Source of the DNA: Halomonas sp. Y3
GTDB lineage: Bacteria > Pseudomonadota > Gammaproteobacteria > Pseudomonadales > Halomonadaceae
DNA length: 64,000 nucleotides
Assembly (NCBI RefSeq): GCF_024137965.1
Contig: NZ_CP099975.1
Coordinates: forward strand, 2,356,001-2,420,000
Direction of reading: 5' to 3'
Positions 1 to 7,431 of this stretch are shown here, in pieces (position 1 is the stretch's first letter; each line of letters begins with the position of its first letter). The position numbers were made by a program, and so were the translations under genes. Under the pieces are notes generated by a model that saw only the letters and a list, made by a program, of their open reading frames with translations, was not told the origin of the DNA and ran no database searches.

Positions 1-583
1 AGGCGGCGGTGAGCGCCCCCATCACGCCGTTGAAGATCCGCCAGGCGCGCGGCGTGTCGAGCCAGCGGCCGATGGCCATGCCGAAGCCCGCCCACAGTGC
101 GATGCAGGGCAGCGCCACCAGCTCGGCGAAGCCGGCCAGCAGCAGGGCGTTGACCAGGGTATTGCCATCGCCGGGCAGGAAGCCCGCCATCAGCGCCAAC
201 CCCATGACCCAGGCCTTGGGGTTGGCGAATTGGAAGGCCGCCGCCTGCCAGAAGCTTAGCGGGCGCCCCTCGCCGCGCCGACGCAGGTCCGGCGGCGGCG
301 CCGTGGCGATACGCCAAGCCAGGTAGAGCAGGTAGCCGCTGCCCACCACCCGTAGGATCGTCTGCACCAGCGGGTAGCGCTCGAAGAGCAGCCCCAGCCC
401 CAGGGCAATGCCGGCGAAGAGCAGGAAGCAGCCCCCCAGGATGCCCAGCATGTGGGGCAGGGTCCGCAGGAAGCCAAAGTTGGCCCCGGAGGCGGTGAGC
501 ATCACGTTGTTGGGGCCCGGGGTGATGGTCATGGAGATCATGTAAAGGGCCGCCGGCCCCAGGAACGCCACCGCTTCCAGCAT
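1..583 (-). CDS. LysE/RhtB-family amino acid exporter (3' end cut by window)
   Basis: Reading from the ATG at 583, the protein begins MLEAVAFLGPAALYMISMTI and carries the LysE/RhtB N-terminal signature TPGPNN at about residue 22. It stays open for 194 codons to the window edge, so the C-terminus is missing. Several hydrophobic segments are visible, as expected for a family of about 200 residues with six membrane helices that exports amino acids or related metabolites from the cytoplasm. It is divergent from the MocR-type regulator at 679, with 95 bp between the two starts. That arrangement suggests, but does not prove, that the regulator controls it. The substrate cannot be read from the sequence. 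Confidence 0.9.
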   Translation of the reverse strand, partial: MLEAVAFLGPAALYMISMTITPGPNNVMLTASGANFGFLRTLPHMLGILGGCFLLFAGIALGLGLLFERYPLVQTILRVVGSGYLLYLAWRIATAPPPDLRRRGEGRPLSFWQAAAFQFANPKAWVMGLALMAGFLPGDGNTLVNALLLAGFAELVALPCIALWAGFGMAIGRWLDTPRAWRIFNGVMGALTAA

Positions 584-592
584 ATTGCACCC

Positions 593-688
593 ATACAATT
601 TAGGGATTATTGTCGATACAGCCCGTGAATTTTCAGCTTAATGGGCGCAATCCTGGCGTCAAAGGTTTTATTGTCACCATGACAATCT
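593..688. promoter_or_regulatory. Divergent control region with repeated ATTGT half-sites
   Basis: Four copies of the half-site ATTGT/ACAAT lie between the divergent LysE-type and MocR-type genes. ACAAT at 595-599 faces ATTGT at 609-613, and ATTGTC at 670-675 faces GACAAT at 681-686 with a 5-bp spacer that includes the regulator's start codon. The octamer TTATTGTC occurs directly at 607-614 and 668-675. MocR regulators commonly bind repeats in the divergent promoter region, so this is a candidate operator. The binding claim is inference. Confidence 0.45.
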
Positions 689-2076
689 GGACACCCCGGC
701 TCGCCGAGTCGGGCCCCCGCTACCGCGCCATAGCCGAGGCGATCGCCCGGGCCATCCAGGCCGGCGAGCTGCCTCCGGGCCGCAAACTGCCGCCTCAGCG
801 CCACCTGGCGGATGCACTGGGCGTCACCGTGGGCACGGTGTCGCGCGCCTATGCCGAGGCCGAGCGTCAGGGCTGGGTCTCCGCCCGGGTGGGCAGCGGC
901 ACCTATGTGCGCGGCGCCGAGCAGACGAACGCCTCCCCCTTCCTGGCCTCCGCCTCGGAGGAGGACGAGGGCCTGGTCGACCTCAGCCTGAGCCTGCCGC
1001 CGCCCCATGCGCTGCGCGCCTCGCTGCTGGGCCAGGCGCTGGCCGGGATCGCCGAGGATCGCACAGCGCTTGAGCGCGCCGTGGCCTATCAGCCGGAGCG
1101 CGGCCTGGCGGGGCACCGCGAGCGCCTCGCCGCCTGGATGACCCGCCTGGGCATGCCGGTCTCGCCGGAGGCGCTGGTGATCACCCAGGGGGGCCAGCAC
1201 GGCATCGACCTGACGCTGCGGGCGCTGACGCGCCCCGGCGAGCGCATCGCCGCCGATGCCCTCACCTACCCCGGGCTGATCGGCGCCGCCCGCCAGGCGC
1301 ACCTCAAGACGCTGGCCGTGCCCCTGGACGACGCGGGCATGGACATGGAGGCCCTGGCGCGGCTGTGCGCCCAGCAGCCGCCGCGGCTGGTCTACGTCAC
1401 GCCGGACCAGAACAACCCCACCGGCGCGGTGCTGAGCGAGGACCGGCGCGAGCGTCTGGCGGCGCTGGCCCGGCAGCACGAGTTCTGGATCCTGGAGGAT
1501 GGGGTGCAGTACCTGCCGGAGGCCGAGCGCGGCACCCCGCTCTACCGGCTGGCCCCTGAGCGCACCCTGTTCGCCTTCAGCTCCGCCAAGGTGCTGGCGG
1601 GCGGGCTGCGCATCGGCGCCCTGCGGGCGCCCGAGGCGCTGCAGGAGCCGCTAGGCGCGGCGGTGCGCGCCCAGAGCTGGATGGTCCCGCCGCTGATGGC
1701 AGAGGCCGTCTGCCGCTGCGTGGAGAGCGCCGATGCCGAACGCCTGCTGGCCTGGCAGATCGAGGAGCAGGCCGAGCGCCAGCGCCTGGCCCGCCGGTGG
1801 CTTGCGGAGTACGCCCCGACCGGGCGGCCCCACGGCAACAACCTCTGGCTGACGCTGCCGGAGGGACTGCGTGCCGCCGAGCTGCTCGCCGCCCTGGAGG
1901 AGCGCGGCGTGCGCCTGACCGGCCCGGAGCCCTTCTGCGTGGGCAGCGAGCCGGCGCCCCAGGCGGTGAGGCTCTGCCTGGGCGGGGCGCGCTCGCGGGA
2001 GGCGCTGACCCAGGCCCTGCAGGCGGTGAAGGAGACCCTGCAGGCGCCCCCGCCGCTCCCGTGGCGCACGCTCTGA
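679..2076 (+). CDS. MocR/PdxR-type regulator: GntR helix-turn-helix fused to a PLP aminotransferase domain
   Basis: The first ~70 residues are a GntR-type winged helix (YRAIAEAIARAIQAGELPPG, then RHLADALGVTVGTVSRAYAEAERQGWV). The remaining ~390 residues form a fold-type I aminotransferase domain, with the PDQNNPTG substrate/PLP motif and the presumed PLP lysine in SSAKVLAGGLRIG. Total length of 465 residues is normal for the MocR subfamily, whose members use PLP or an amino compound as effector. The reading frame opens at 610, but I chose the ATG at 679 because it begins exactly at the conserved winged-helix N-terminus (MTIWTPRL). It is divergent from the LysE-type exporter, a common pairing for MocR regulators. 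A hairpin follows at 2126-2163. Confidence 0.9.
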   Translation: MTIWTPRLAESGPRYRAIAEAIARAIQAGELPPGRKLPPQRHLADALGVTVGTVSRAYAEAERQGWVSARVGSGTYVRGAEQTNASPFLASASEEDEGLVDLSLSLPPPHALRASLLGQALAGIAEDRTALERAVAYQPERGLAGHRERLAAWMTRLGMPVSPEALVITQGGQHGIDLTLRALTRPGERIAADALTYPGLIGAARQAHLKTLAVPLDDAGMDMEALARLCAQQPPRLVYVTPDQNNPTGAVLSEDRRERLAALARQHEFWILEDGVQYLPEAERGTPLYRLAPERTLFAFSSAKVLAGGLRIGALRAPEALQEPLGAAVRAQSWMVPPLMAEAVCRCVESADAERLLAWQIEEQAERQRLARRWLAEYAPTGRPHGNNLWLTLPEGLRAAELLAALEERGVRLTGPEPFCVGSEPAPQAVRLCLGGARSREALTQALQAVKETLQAPPPLPWRTL

Positions 2077-2125
2077 CCGCCGCCGGATCCCCCGGCGCGA
2101 GCCCGCTCATGGCAGCACCCAAACG

Positions 2126-2163
2126 CCAGACCCCCGAGCCGGGTGAGTGACTCGGGGGCCTGG
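2126..2163 (+). terminator. Long stem-loop downstream of the MocR gene
   Basis: Arms 2126-2138 (CCAGACCCCCGAG) and 2151-2163 (CTCGGGGGCCTGG) pair over 13 positions with one mismatch, around a 12-base loop. It begins 50 bases after the stop codon. There is no clear T-run, so it is a probable but imperfect intrinsic terminator. Confidence 0.5.
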
Positions 2164-2261
2164 TGGGGTTAGGTTCATAGGGAGTGCCCGCCAGGGGCCG
2201 CGTCGGTATCGCCGCCTTCGCGCGACCTGGCGCAATGTGCGTTCGTTCATCAGGAGCCGCC

Positions 2262-2486
2262 ATGATCGCCGTCATCTTCGGTGTGGGGGACTAGCGCGAC
2301 GAGGAGGCCATCGCCGAATGGCGCCGGGTGGAGCGCCACCGTGCCGCCCAGGCCAAGGGCCGCGAGACGGTCTTCGCCGACTACCGCCTGCGCGTGGCCG
2401 GGGTGCTCCGCGACTACGGCATGCACGACCGCGAGCAGGCCCCCGCCGACAGCCGCGAGCGACACGACGACAGCACGGGAAACTGA
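2262..2486 (+). pseudogene. Remnant of an antibiotic-biosynthesis-monooxygenase (ABM) family gene
   Basis: The ATG at 2262 follows AGGAG and starts MIAVIF, the usual opening of ABM-domain proteins. After ten codons an in-frame TAG occurs at 2292. Past the TAG the same frame reads RDEEAIAEWRRVERH and then FADYRLRVAGVLRDYGMHD, matching from memory the C-terminal half of ~100-residue ABM proteins (usual context: SLSFWRDEEAVAAWR). About 45 residues that should sit between the two halves are missing, so the gene carries an internal deletion with the stop at the junction. It ends at TGA 2484-2486. ABM proteins are small heme- or quinol-related monooxygenases of diverse function; this copy should be inactive. 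Confidence 0.7.
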
Positions 2487-2542
2487 TCGGGTGGCAACCC
2501 CCTATAGCTCGGGGGCCGGCCTGGCCATGCCACGGCCGGCGG

Positions 2543-2935
2543 CTACACCATGCCTCTCAGCCTGGCGGCAAGTCGCGGGGCCAAGGCCGTCACCGCGAGG
2601 ACGACGCCCCAGAGATTGCCCCCTTCGAAGGTGTGGGCATTGAGCAGCTCGGGCCAGGACTTCCCCTGCCAGAGCCCGAAGGAGAATTCGAAGACGAGGG
2701 TGAGGGCCAGCCACCCGAGCCCGACGAGCCAAAGCTCTAGGGGCCGACGGATCTTCAGCCAGGGAAGTGACAAGTACGCCACGCCGAGGATCAGCGCCGA
2801 GAGCAATACCCCGCTCAGCACCAGGGCGGCCGTCACTCCGAGCAGCGGGACGAGCACGGACTCACGCAGCACCCCATTGGCAATGGCCAGCACCAGAATG
2901 CCGCACCAGATCATCAGCGACTTTACCGCGATCAT
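2543..2935 (-). CDS. Small conserved membrane protein, function unknown
   Basis: The start at 2935 (MIAVKSLMIWCGILVLAIAN) gives 130 residues with four hydrophobic segments, roughly residues 5-22, 27-50, 60-80 and 100-115. The frame is open further upstream to 2998, but those residues ([11 protein letters not shown]) are basic and run into the neighbouring ABC remnant, so the internal start is better. A charged stretch LWQGKSWPELLNAHTFEGGN lies between helices 3 and 4. It resembles a family of uncharacterised small membrane proteins I recall from proteobacteria; I cannot give a function. A GC-rich inverted repeat at 2515-2540 (arms GCCGGCC/GGCCGGC) just past the stop could serve as a weak terminator. 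Confidence 0.75.
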   Translation of the reverse strand: MIAVKSLMIWCGILVLAIANGVLRESVLVPLLGVTAALVLSGVLLSALILGVAYLSLPWLKIRRPLELWLVGLGWLALTLVFEFSFGLWQGKSWPELLNAHTFEGGNLWGVVLAVTALAPRLAARLRGMV

Positions 2936-2951
2936 CAATCCCCCCTGTGGT

Positions 2952-3155
2952 TCACTGAACCGGGTTCCCGTCGCCCGCCGCGGCGGCCTCCTCCACATCC
3001 ACCCCGATGAATCCGCCGGACTGGCACCGCCACAGGGCGGCGTAGAGGCCGTCTCGCGCCAGCAGCTCGCCGTGGGTGCCGCTCTCGACGATCTGCCCCT
3101 CGTCGATCACCACCAGGCGGTCGAGCATGGCGATGGTGGAGAGCCGGTGGGCGTT
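2952..3155 (-). pseudogene. C-terminal stump of an ABC exporter (H-loop onward)
   Basis: Read on the minus strand from 3155, the sequence gives [20 protein letters not shown], followed by [21 protein letters not shown] and a stop at 2952-2954. This is the H-loop (switch histidine) and the end of the nucleotide-binding domain of a fused membrane/ATPase ABC exporter. Everything upstream of the H-loop, including Walker A, signature and Walker B, is absent: directly before AHRLSTI lies the right end of a tnpB element. The matching N-terminal stump is at about 4575-5029 on the same strand. Confidence 0.85.
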
Positions 3156-3268
3156 GACCTCCTCCCCTCCCTTCGCGCTGTCGCGACGCAGGAAGAGGAT
3201 TCCCTATCGGGTGCCAGCCCGATCGCTCGGGTGGCCGGTTCCTGCTGCTGACGGCCTTACTGCACCGT
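3155..3268 (-). ncRNA. Predicted right-end omega RNA (reRNA) region of the tnpB element
   Basis: In characterised TnpB systems (for example ISDra2) the guide RNA is transcribed across the tnpB 3' end and the right-end hairpin, and its guide is the flanking DNA just outside the right end. Here the 114 bases between the tnpB stop and the TCAA end include the CCTCTTCC/GGGAGGGG stem. The adjacent guide would be GCCCACCGGCTCTCCACC, coding for the exporter's AHRLST. This is inferred from element architecture; no promoter or processing site can be read. Confidence 0.4.
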
Positions 3269-4456
3269 TCACTTCACAGGCGCGACGGGCAGGTCCTGCC
3301 CTGACAGGTGCTCATGCGCTTTCGCCAGGATGTTCCGGGCGCCGACGACATCGGCGTGGTCGGCATGCCCACAGGCCTGGCAGCAAAAGGACGCTCGACT
3401 CAGGCGGTTGGCCGCCTCAACATGCCCGCACTCGGGGCACGTCTGGCTGGTGTGGTGAGGCGGCACGGCGACCAGCAGGCCGCCCCGCCACGCCTGCTTG
3501 TAGGTGAGCTGGCGCCGGAACTCGAACCAGCCCTGGTCGAGAATGGCCTTGTTCAATCCAGACTTCTGTTTCACCCGCTTGCCCGGTGCCGCCAGGGACC
3601 CCTTGGCAGAGGTCGTCATATTGCGCACCCGCAGATCCTCGATGGCCACCATGGCGTGGTTTTGGCAAAGGGTGGTCGAGAGCTTGTGGAGGGTGTCGCG
3701 ACGGACGTTGGCGGCTTTCTGGTGTAGTCGGGCGATGCGCGCTTTCTGCTTCTTCCAGTTCCGGGAGAACCGGGTCTTGTGCGTGAGTCGGCGCTGCGCC
3801 GTGGCGATACGCTGTTCCAGTTGCCGGAAGCTGTTGCGCCCGGCATGGGGCGTGCCGTGGGAATCCACGGCGAAGTGCGCCACGCCCATGTCCAGGCCCA
3901 CCGCGGCGGTGGCCGGATGGCGGGGCGGCGTCGCCAGTTCCACCTCGACCTGGAAGCTGATGTGCCAGTGGCCACCATCGAGGCCCACGGTGCAGCTGGT
4001 GATCCTACCTTCCACCGGACGCGACTGGCGAAAACGCACCCAGCCCAGGCCAGCGGGCAGCTTCACGCGGCGATGATCGAGCCGGCAGTATTTGGGGAAA
4101 TTGACGAAGCGGATGGCGTCCCGCGACTTGCCTTTCTTCTTGAAACGGGGCGCGTCGGCGGCCAAGCCCGGCGTGAAATGCCGCTGCCAAGCCGTGTCGA
4201 GGTCGCGGAGCTTCTGCTGGAGGTTGTCGGTATAGGCCTCGGTGAGAAAGACCGTGGCCTCCTGGCGTTTCCAGTTGGTGATCCAACCGGCCATGGTGCC
4301 ATAGCGCGGCACCCGTTCGCCCCGCTCCCGGGCGGCGAGGCATTCGGCCAAGGCGTGATTCCAGACGAAGCGTGCATGTCCGGCCAGTACGCGCAACCGC
4401 GCCGCCTGCTGGGGCGTCGGGTCAAGGCGATACTTCAAACCGAGCTGGCGCTTCAT
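3269..4456 (-). CDS. tnpB: TnpB, RNA-guided RuvC-type nuclease of an IS1341-like element
   Basis: The protein has 395 residues, normal for TnpB. The N-terminal OrfB/WED-like part (MKRQLGLKYRLDPTPQQAAR) leads into a RuvC domain with all three acidic residues visible: D189 in GLDMGVAHF, E273 in AIEDLRVRNM and D369 in HADHADVVGARNI. A zinc ribbon is intact (C340, C343, C359, C362). It therefore looks catalytically competent. I chose the ATG at 4456, which has GGAG 11 bases upstream; the frame opens at a GTG at 4486 inside the left end. Known TnpB proteins cut DNA next to a short target-adjacent motif under guidance of a right-end RNA, favouring retention of the element. No tnpA accompanies it. 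Confidence 0.93.
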   Translation of the reverse strand: MKRQLGLKYRLDPTPQQAARLRVLAGHARFVWNHALAECLAARERGERVPRYGTMAGWITNWKRQEATVFLTEAYTDNLQQKLRDLDTAWQRHFTPGLAADAPRFKKKGKSRDAIRFVNFPKYCRLDHRRVKLPAGLGWVRFRQSRPVEGRITSCTVGLDGGHWHISFQVEVELATPPRHPATAAVGLDMGVAHFAVDSHGTPHAGRNSFRQLEQRIATAQRRLTHKTRFSRNWKKQKARIARLHQKAANVRRDTLHKLSTTLCQNHAMVAIEDLRVRNMTTSAKGSLAAPGKRVKQKSGLNKAILDQGWFEFRRQLTYKQAWRGGLLVAVPPHHTSQTCPECGHVEAANRLSRASFCCQACGHADHADVVGARNILAKAHEHLSGQDLPVAPVK

Positions 4457-4574
4457 CAAGACCGCTCCATGACTGTATATATCCACATACTAGCAGTGGC
4501 AAAGAGGCTTGCAAGCGGCTCACACCGCATTCCCCCGCACACCTTGATCGGTGTGGGTACCCTGCGGATTCTGG

Positions 4575-5029
4575 ATGGCGATATAGCCGGCCAGCCACGC
4601 CACCAGCGGCAGCATCAGCCAGGGCTCGGCGCTGCCCAGCAGCACCATGGCACCGACGAAATAGACGACCACGTAGACCATCAGGTCCATCAGCTTGGTC
4701 ACCGTCTCGCGGATCGCCAGGGCCGTCTGCATCACCTTCTGGGAGACCCGGCCGGCGAACTCGTCCTGATAGAAGGCGAGGCTCTGGCCCAGCATGTGGC
4801 GGTGGGCCAGCCAGCGCCCGATCATCGGGTAGTTGCCGAAGATGCTCTGGTGGGTCACCAGCGCCTGCAGCAGGGTCAGCAGCGGCAGCACCGGCCGCGT
4901 GAAATGCAGGATGAAGGCGAAGAGCCCCCGTGGCGGCGTGCCGCCGAGGTCCTGCGGGTAGGGGTTCACCAGGTTCTCGAAGTAGCGGAAGACGTGGTGG
5001 GAAACCAAACGCAAACGGGAGCGAAGCAT
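4575..5029 (-). pseudogene. N-terminal stump of the same ABC exporter, with a further internal deletion
   Basis: From the ATG at 5029 the frame gives MLRSRLRLVSHHVFRYFENL and later MIGRWLAHRHMLGQSLAFYQ, DEFAGRVSQKVMQTALAIRE and LMVYVVVYFVGAMVLL. These belong to the membrane domain of an MsbA-like exporter of about 600 residues. The frame ends in foreign sequence of the tnpB element after GYIAI. Between HFTR and PVLPLLTLLQALVTHQ the family normally has some 60 residues covering the first membrane helix and first periplasmic loop; they are missing here. Together with the C-terminal stump at 2952-3155, only about a third of the gene survives, so it is not functional. Confidence 0.85.
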
Positions 5030-5194
5030 GGCGGCAGTCCATTGACACGGGGTGGCTCGGGCACGCCAGGGTAACCCCCATCACGCCATTGGCGGTACCT
5101 CAGACTCGACCCTCCCCCGGCCCTGTGCGCGATACTGGCCAGGACCCGGCGAGCGGGCCACCCTGATCTAAACACCAGGGGGAGCGACTCGCCA

Positions 5195-6487
5195 ATGGAA
5201 GACGTGACTCGCGAATTCCTCGATACCAACCAGCCGTTGATCCGACTGGCGGTCGCCCTGCTACTGGGCGCCCTGATCGGCATCGAACGCGGCTGGGTGG
5301 CACGCGAGCAGCGCGCCGGCCTGCGCATCGCGGGCGTGCGTACCCACGCCCTGGTAGGGCTTCTGGGCGGCATCGCCGCCCTGCTCTCGGCGTCGGTCAG
5401 CGCCTGGGCCTTCCCGCTGATCTTCGTGGCGGTGGCGGTTACCGCCCTGGTGGCCTGGCGGGCTCGGCTAGGCGATCCGCCTGACTTCAGCATCACCGGC
5501 CTGATCGGCCTGCTGCTCACCTTCTGCTTCGGCGCCGTGGCGGTGGGCGTGGACCTGGCCGTGGCTACCGCCTGCGCCGTAGCCACCGCGCTGATCCTGG
5601 ACAACAAGCGCGAGATCCACGGCCTGCTCAACCGGCTCCAGGCCCACGAGCTGGACGCAGGCCTCAAGCTGCTGCTGATCAGCGTGGTGATGCTGCCGCT
5701 GCTGCCCAACCAGGCCCTGGGCCCGGGAGGCGTGATCAACCCCTACCAGCTGTGGTGGATGGTGGTGCTGGTCGCCTCCGTCTCCTTCGTCGGCTACTTC
5801 GCGATCCGCGTGGGCGGCACCGAGAAGGGCATCCTCTTCACCAGCCTGTTCGCCGGGCTCAGCTCCTCCACGGCCCTGACCCTGCACTTCGCCCGTCAGT
5901 CACGCCTGGCGCCGGCCCATGCGCCCCTGCTGGCGGCAGGCATCCTGCTCGCCTGCGGCACCATGTTCCCGAGGATCCTGCTCTACACCGCGGTGATCAG
6001 CCCCGGGCTGCTGTCGTCGCTGTGGCTGCCGATCAGCCTGATGGCCCTGACCCTCTATCTCCCCTCGCTGCTGATCTGGCGCCGCCACCACCGCCAGGGC
6101 CTGGTGGAGAGCCCCGCCCTGATCAAGAACCCGCTGGAGCTGCGCCTGGCGCTGCTCTTCGGCGCCCTGCTGGCGCTGATCATGCTGCTCGGCGAATGGC
6201 TGCGCAGCGCCCTGGGCGATGCCGGCATCTACCTGCTGGCCACCACCTCGGGCCTCGCCGACGTAGATGCCATCACCCTTTCCCTGACCCGCATGTCGCT
6301 GGAGACCATCGCCGGCCAGACGGCCGTGCTGGGGATCATCCTGGCCGCGGCCACCAACAACCTGGTCAAGGCGGGCCTTGCCGGCCTGCTCGGCACCCGA
6401 GACATCGGTTGGCGGGTCGCCGGGCCGATGCTGGCGTCGCTGCTGATCGGCCTGGCCGCCGCCCTGGCGATGCGCCTGGCGGGGTAG
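5195..6487 (+). CDS. MgtC/SapB-type N-domain with DUF4010 membrane protein
   Basis: This 430-residue polytopic inner-membrane protein starts with an MgtC-like region (LLLGALIGIERGWVAREQRAGLRIAGVRTHALVGLLG), which holds the GIERG and GxRT motifs of the family. It continues into a DUF4010 domain (KGILFTSLFAGLSSSTALTL; SGLADVDAITLS; AAATNNLVKAGLAG). About 11-13 hydrophobic stretches are visible. MgtC proteins are linked to low-magnesium survival and virulence, but the DUF4010 branch has no settled function. AGGGGGAG at 5177-5184 supports the start. It is divergent from the ABC stump and monocistronic; the RpiR regulator starts 95 bp downstream. Confidence 0.88.
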   Translation: MEDVTREFLDTNQPLIRLAVALLLGALIGIERGWVAREQRAGLRIAGVRTHALVGLLGGIAALLSASVSAWAFPLIFVAVAVTALVAWRARLGDPPDFSITGLIGLLLTFCFGAVAVGVDLAVATACAVATALILDNKREIHGLLNRLQAHELDAGLKLLLISVVMLPLLPNQALGPGGVINPYQLWWMVVLVASVSFVGYFAIRVGGTEKGILFTSLFAGLSSSTALTLHFARQSRLAPAHAPLLAAGILLACGTMFPRILLYTAVISPGLLSSLWLPISLMALTLYLPSLLIWRRHHRQGLVESPALIKNPLELRLALLFGALLALIMLLGEWLRSALGDAGIYLLATTSGLADVDAITLSLTRMSLETIAGQTAVLGIILAAATNNLVKAGLAGLLGTRDIGWRVAGPMLASLLIGLAAALAMRLAG

Positions 6488-6557
6488 GCAGCGCCTGACT
6501 GCGTCCCGACTCTTGCCATCCGCAGTTGCGACCCCGCTTGCCACCGGACATGATGTC

Positions 6558-6573
6558 TGAAACCACAGTTTCA
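6558..6573. promoter_or_regulatory. Perfect inverted repeat TGAAAC-CACA-GTTTCA before the RpiR gene
   Basis: Six-base arms at 6558-6563 and 6568-6573 are separated by CACA and end just before the AGGAG of the regulator. Nearly the same element (TGAAAC-TACA-ATTTCT) stands at 7549-7564 before the TRAP operon. The shared pattern suggests an RpiR operator used for autoregulation and for control of the TRAP genes. Confidence 0.6.
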
Positions 6574-6582
6574 GGAGCCGGC

Positions 6583-7431
6583 ATGGCCAGATCCTCGCAG
6601 GCGCGTTCCTTCCTCGCCCGGGTGCGCAGCGCCCTGCCCTCCCTGCACCCGGCCGAGCGCCGGCTCGGCGAGTTCGTGTGCGATTTCCCCGGTGAAATCG
6701 CCAGCTACGACGCCCAGGAGCTGGCGAAGTTCGCCGGGGTCTCCAAGGCGACGGTGTCGCGCTTCGTGCGCCGGCTGGGCTACGAGAGCTACGAGGCGGC
6801 GCGCAAGCACGCCCGAGAGGAGCAGGCCACCGGCTCGCGCCTCTTCCTGCAGAGCTCTTCCCTGGCGCCGGATGAGCGCTCCCTGGCGCTCAACCTGGAG
6901 CAGGGCAAGGACAACCTGGACCGCACCTTCTCGGCGATCCCCCAGGCGCAGGTGGATGAGGTGGCCCGGGCCATCCTCGAGGCCCGCAAGACCTGGGTCA
7001 TCGGCTTTCGCGCCAGCCACCCCTTCGCCGACTACCTGCGCTGGCAGCTCACCCAGGTGGTGGAGCAGGTGGTCAGCCTGCCCGGCGGCGGCGAGACCCT
7101 GGGCGAGCACCTGGTCAGCGTGCGCCCGGAAGACTGCGTGGTCGTCATCGGCCTGCGCCGCCGGGTGGCGATCACCGAGCAAGTGCTGGCCGAGGCCCGC
7201 GAGAGCGGCGCCCGGGTGCTCTACATCACCGACGAGGGGCTCGCCCCGGACCCGAGCGTCACCTGGCACTTCCGCTGCTGCACCCTGGCCGCGGGGCCGC
7301 TGTTCAACCACACCGCCGTGATGGCGCTCTGCCACCTGCTGGCCATGCGCACCATCGAACTTGCCGGCGACGACTCGCGCCGCCGCCTGCGCCGTATCGA
7401 GACGCTGAACGACAGGCTCGAAGAGCTGTAG
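6583..7431 (+). CDS. MurR/RpiR-family transcriptional regulator
   Basis: The protein has 282 residues from the ATG at 6583. An N-terminal RpiR helix-turn-helix covers roughly residues 15-75 (AERRLGEFVCDFPGEIASYD, AQELAKFAGVSKATVSRFVR). A C-terminal SIS-type sugar-phosphate-binding fold covers about 115-260 (TWVIGFRASHPFADYLRWQL, VVVIGLRRRVAITEQVLAEA). The frame opens at 6526, but the ATG at 6583 has AGGAG at the right distance, and the region upstream is taken up by a palindrome. The TRAP transporter and racemase-like gene follow in the same direction after 268 bp and carry a matching operator, so they are the likely targets. The effector is unknown and may not be a sugar. Confidence 0.9.
   Translation: MARSSQARSFLARVRSALPSLHPAERRLGEFVCDFPGEIASYDAQELAKFAGVSKATVSRFVRRLGYESYEAARKHAREEQATGSRLFLQSSSLAPDERSLALNLEQGKDNLDRTFSAIPQAQVDEVARAILEARKTWVIGFRASHPFADYLRWQLTQVVEQVVSLPGGGETLGEHLVSVRPEDCVVVIGLRRRVAITEQVLAEARESGARVLYITDEGLAPDPSVTWHFRCCTLAAGPLFNHTAVMALCHLLAMRTIELAGDDSRRRLRRIETLNDRLEEL

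Larger units (their letters stand above)
3154..4578 (-). mobile_element. IS200/IS605-group (IS1341-like) element carrying only tnpB
   Basis: On the minus strand the right end reads GGAATCCTCTTCC, a short loop, then GGGAGGGGAGGAGGTCAA. This is the stem plus TCAA tail typical of tnpB-element right ends. It stops where ABC-exporter coding sequence resumes at about 3153. The left end lies near 4575-4578, where the exporter N-terminal frame ends at GYIAI. An ACACC-GATCAA-GGTGT stem-loop sits just inside it. No Y1 transposase (tnpA) is present, so mobility would need help in trans. The boundaries are good to a few bases only, because the flanks do not join into an intact target gene. Confidence 0.75.

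Noticed and set aside
610..678. N-terminal extension of the MocR regulator from the codon at 610
   Set aside because: The extra 23 residues (VNFQLNGRNPGVKGF) are not part of the winged helix, and the DNA there holds the repeated half-sites.
2515..2540. GC inverted repeat (GCCGGCC/GGCCGGC) as a terminator for the small membrane protein
   Set aside because: No T-run in either direction and overlap with generally GC-rich sequence; noted only inside that gene's entry.
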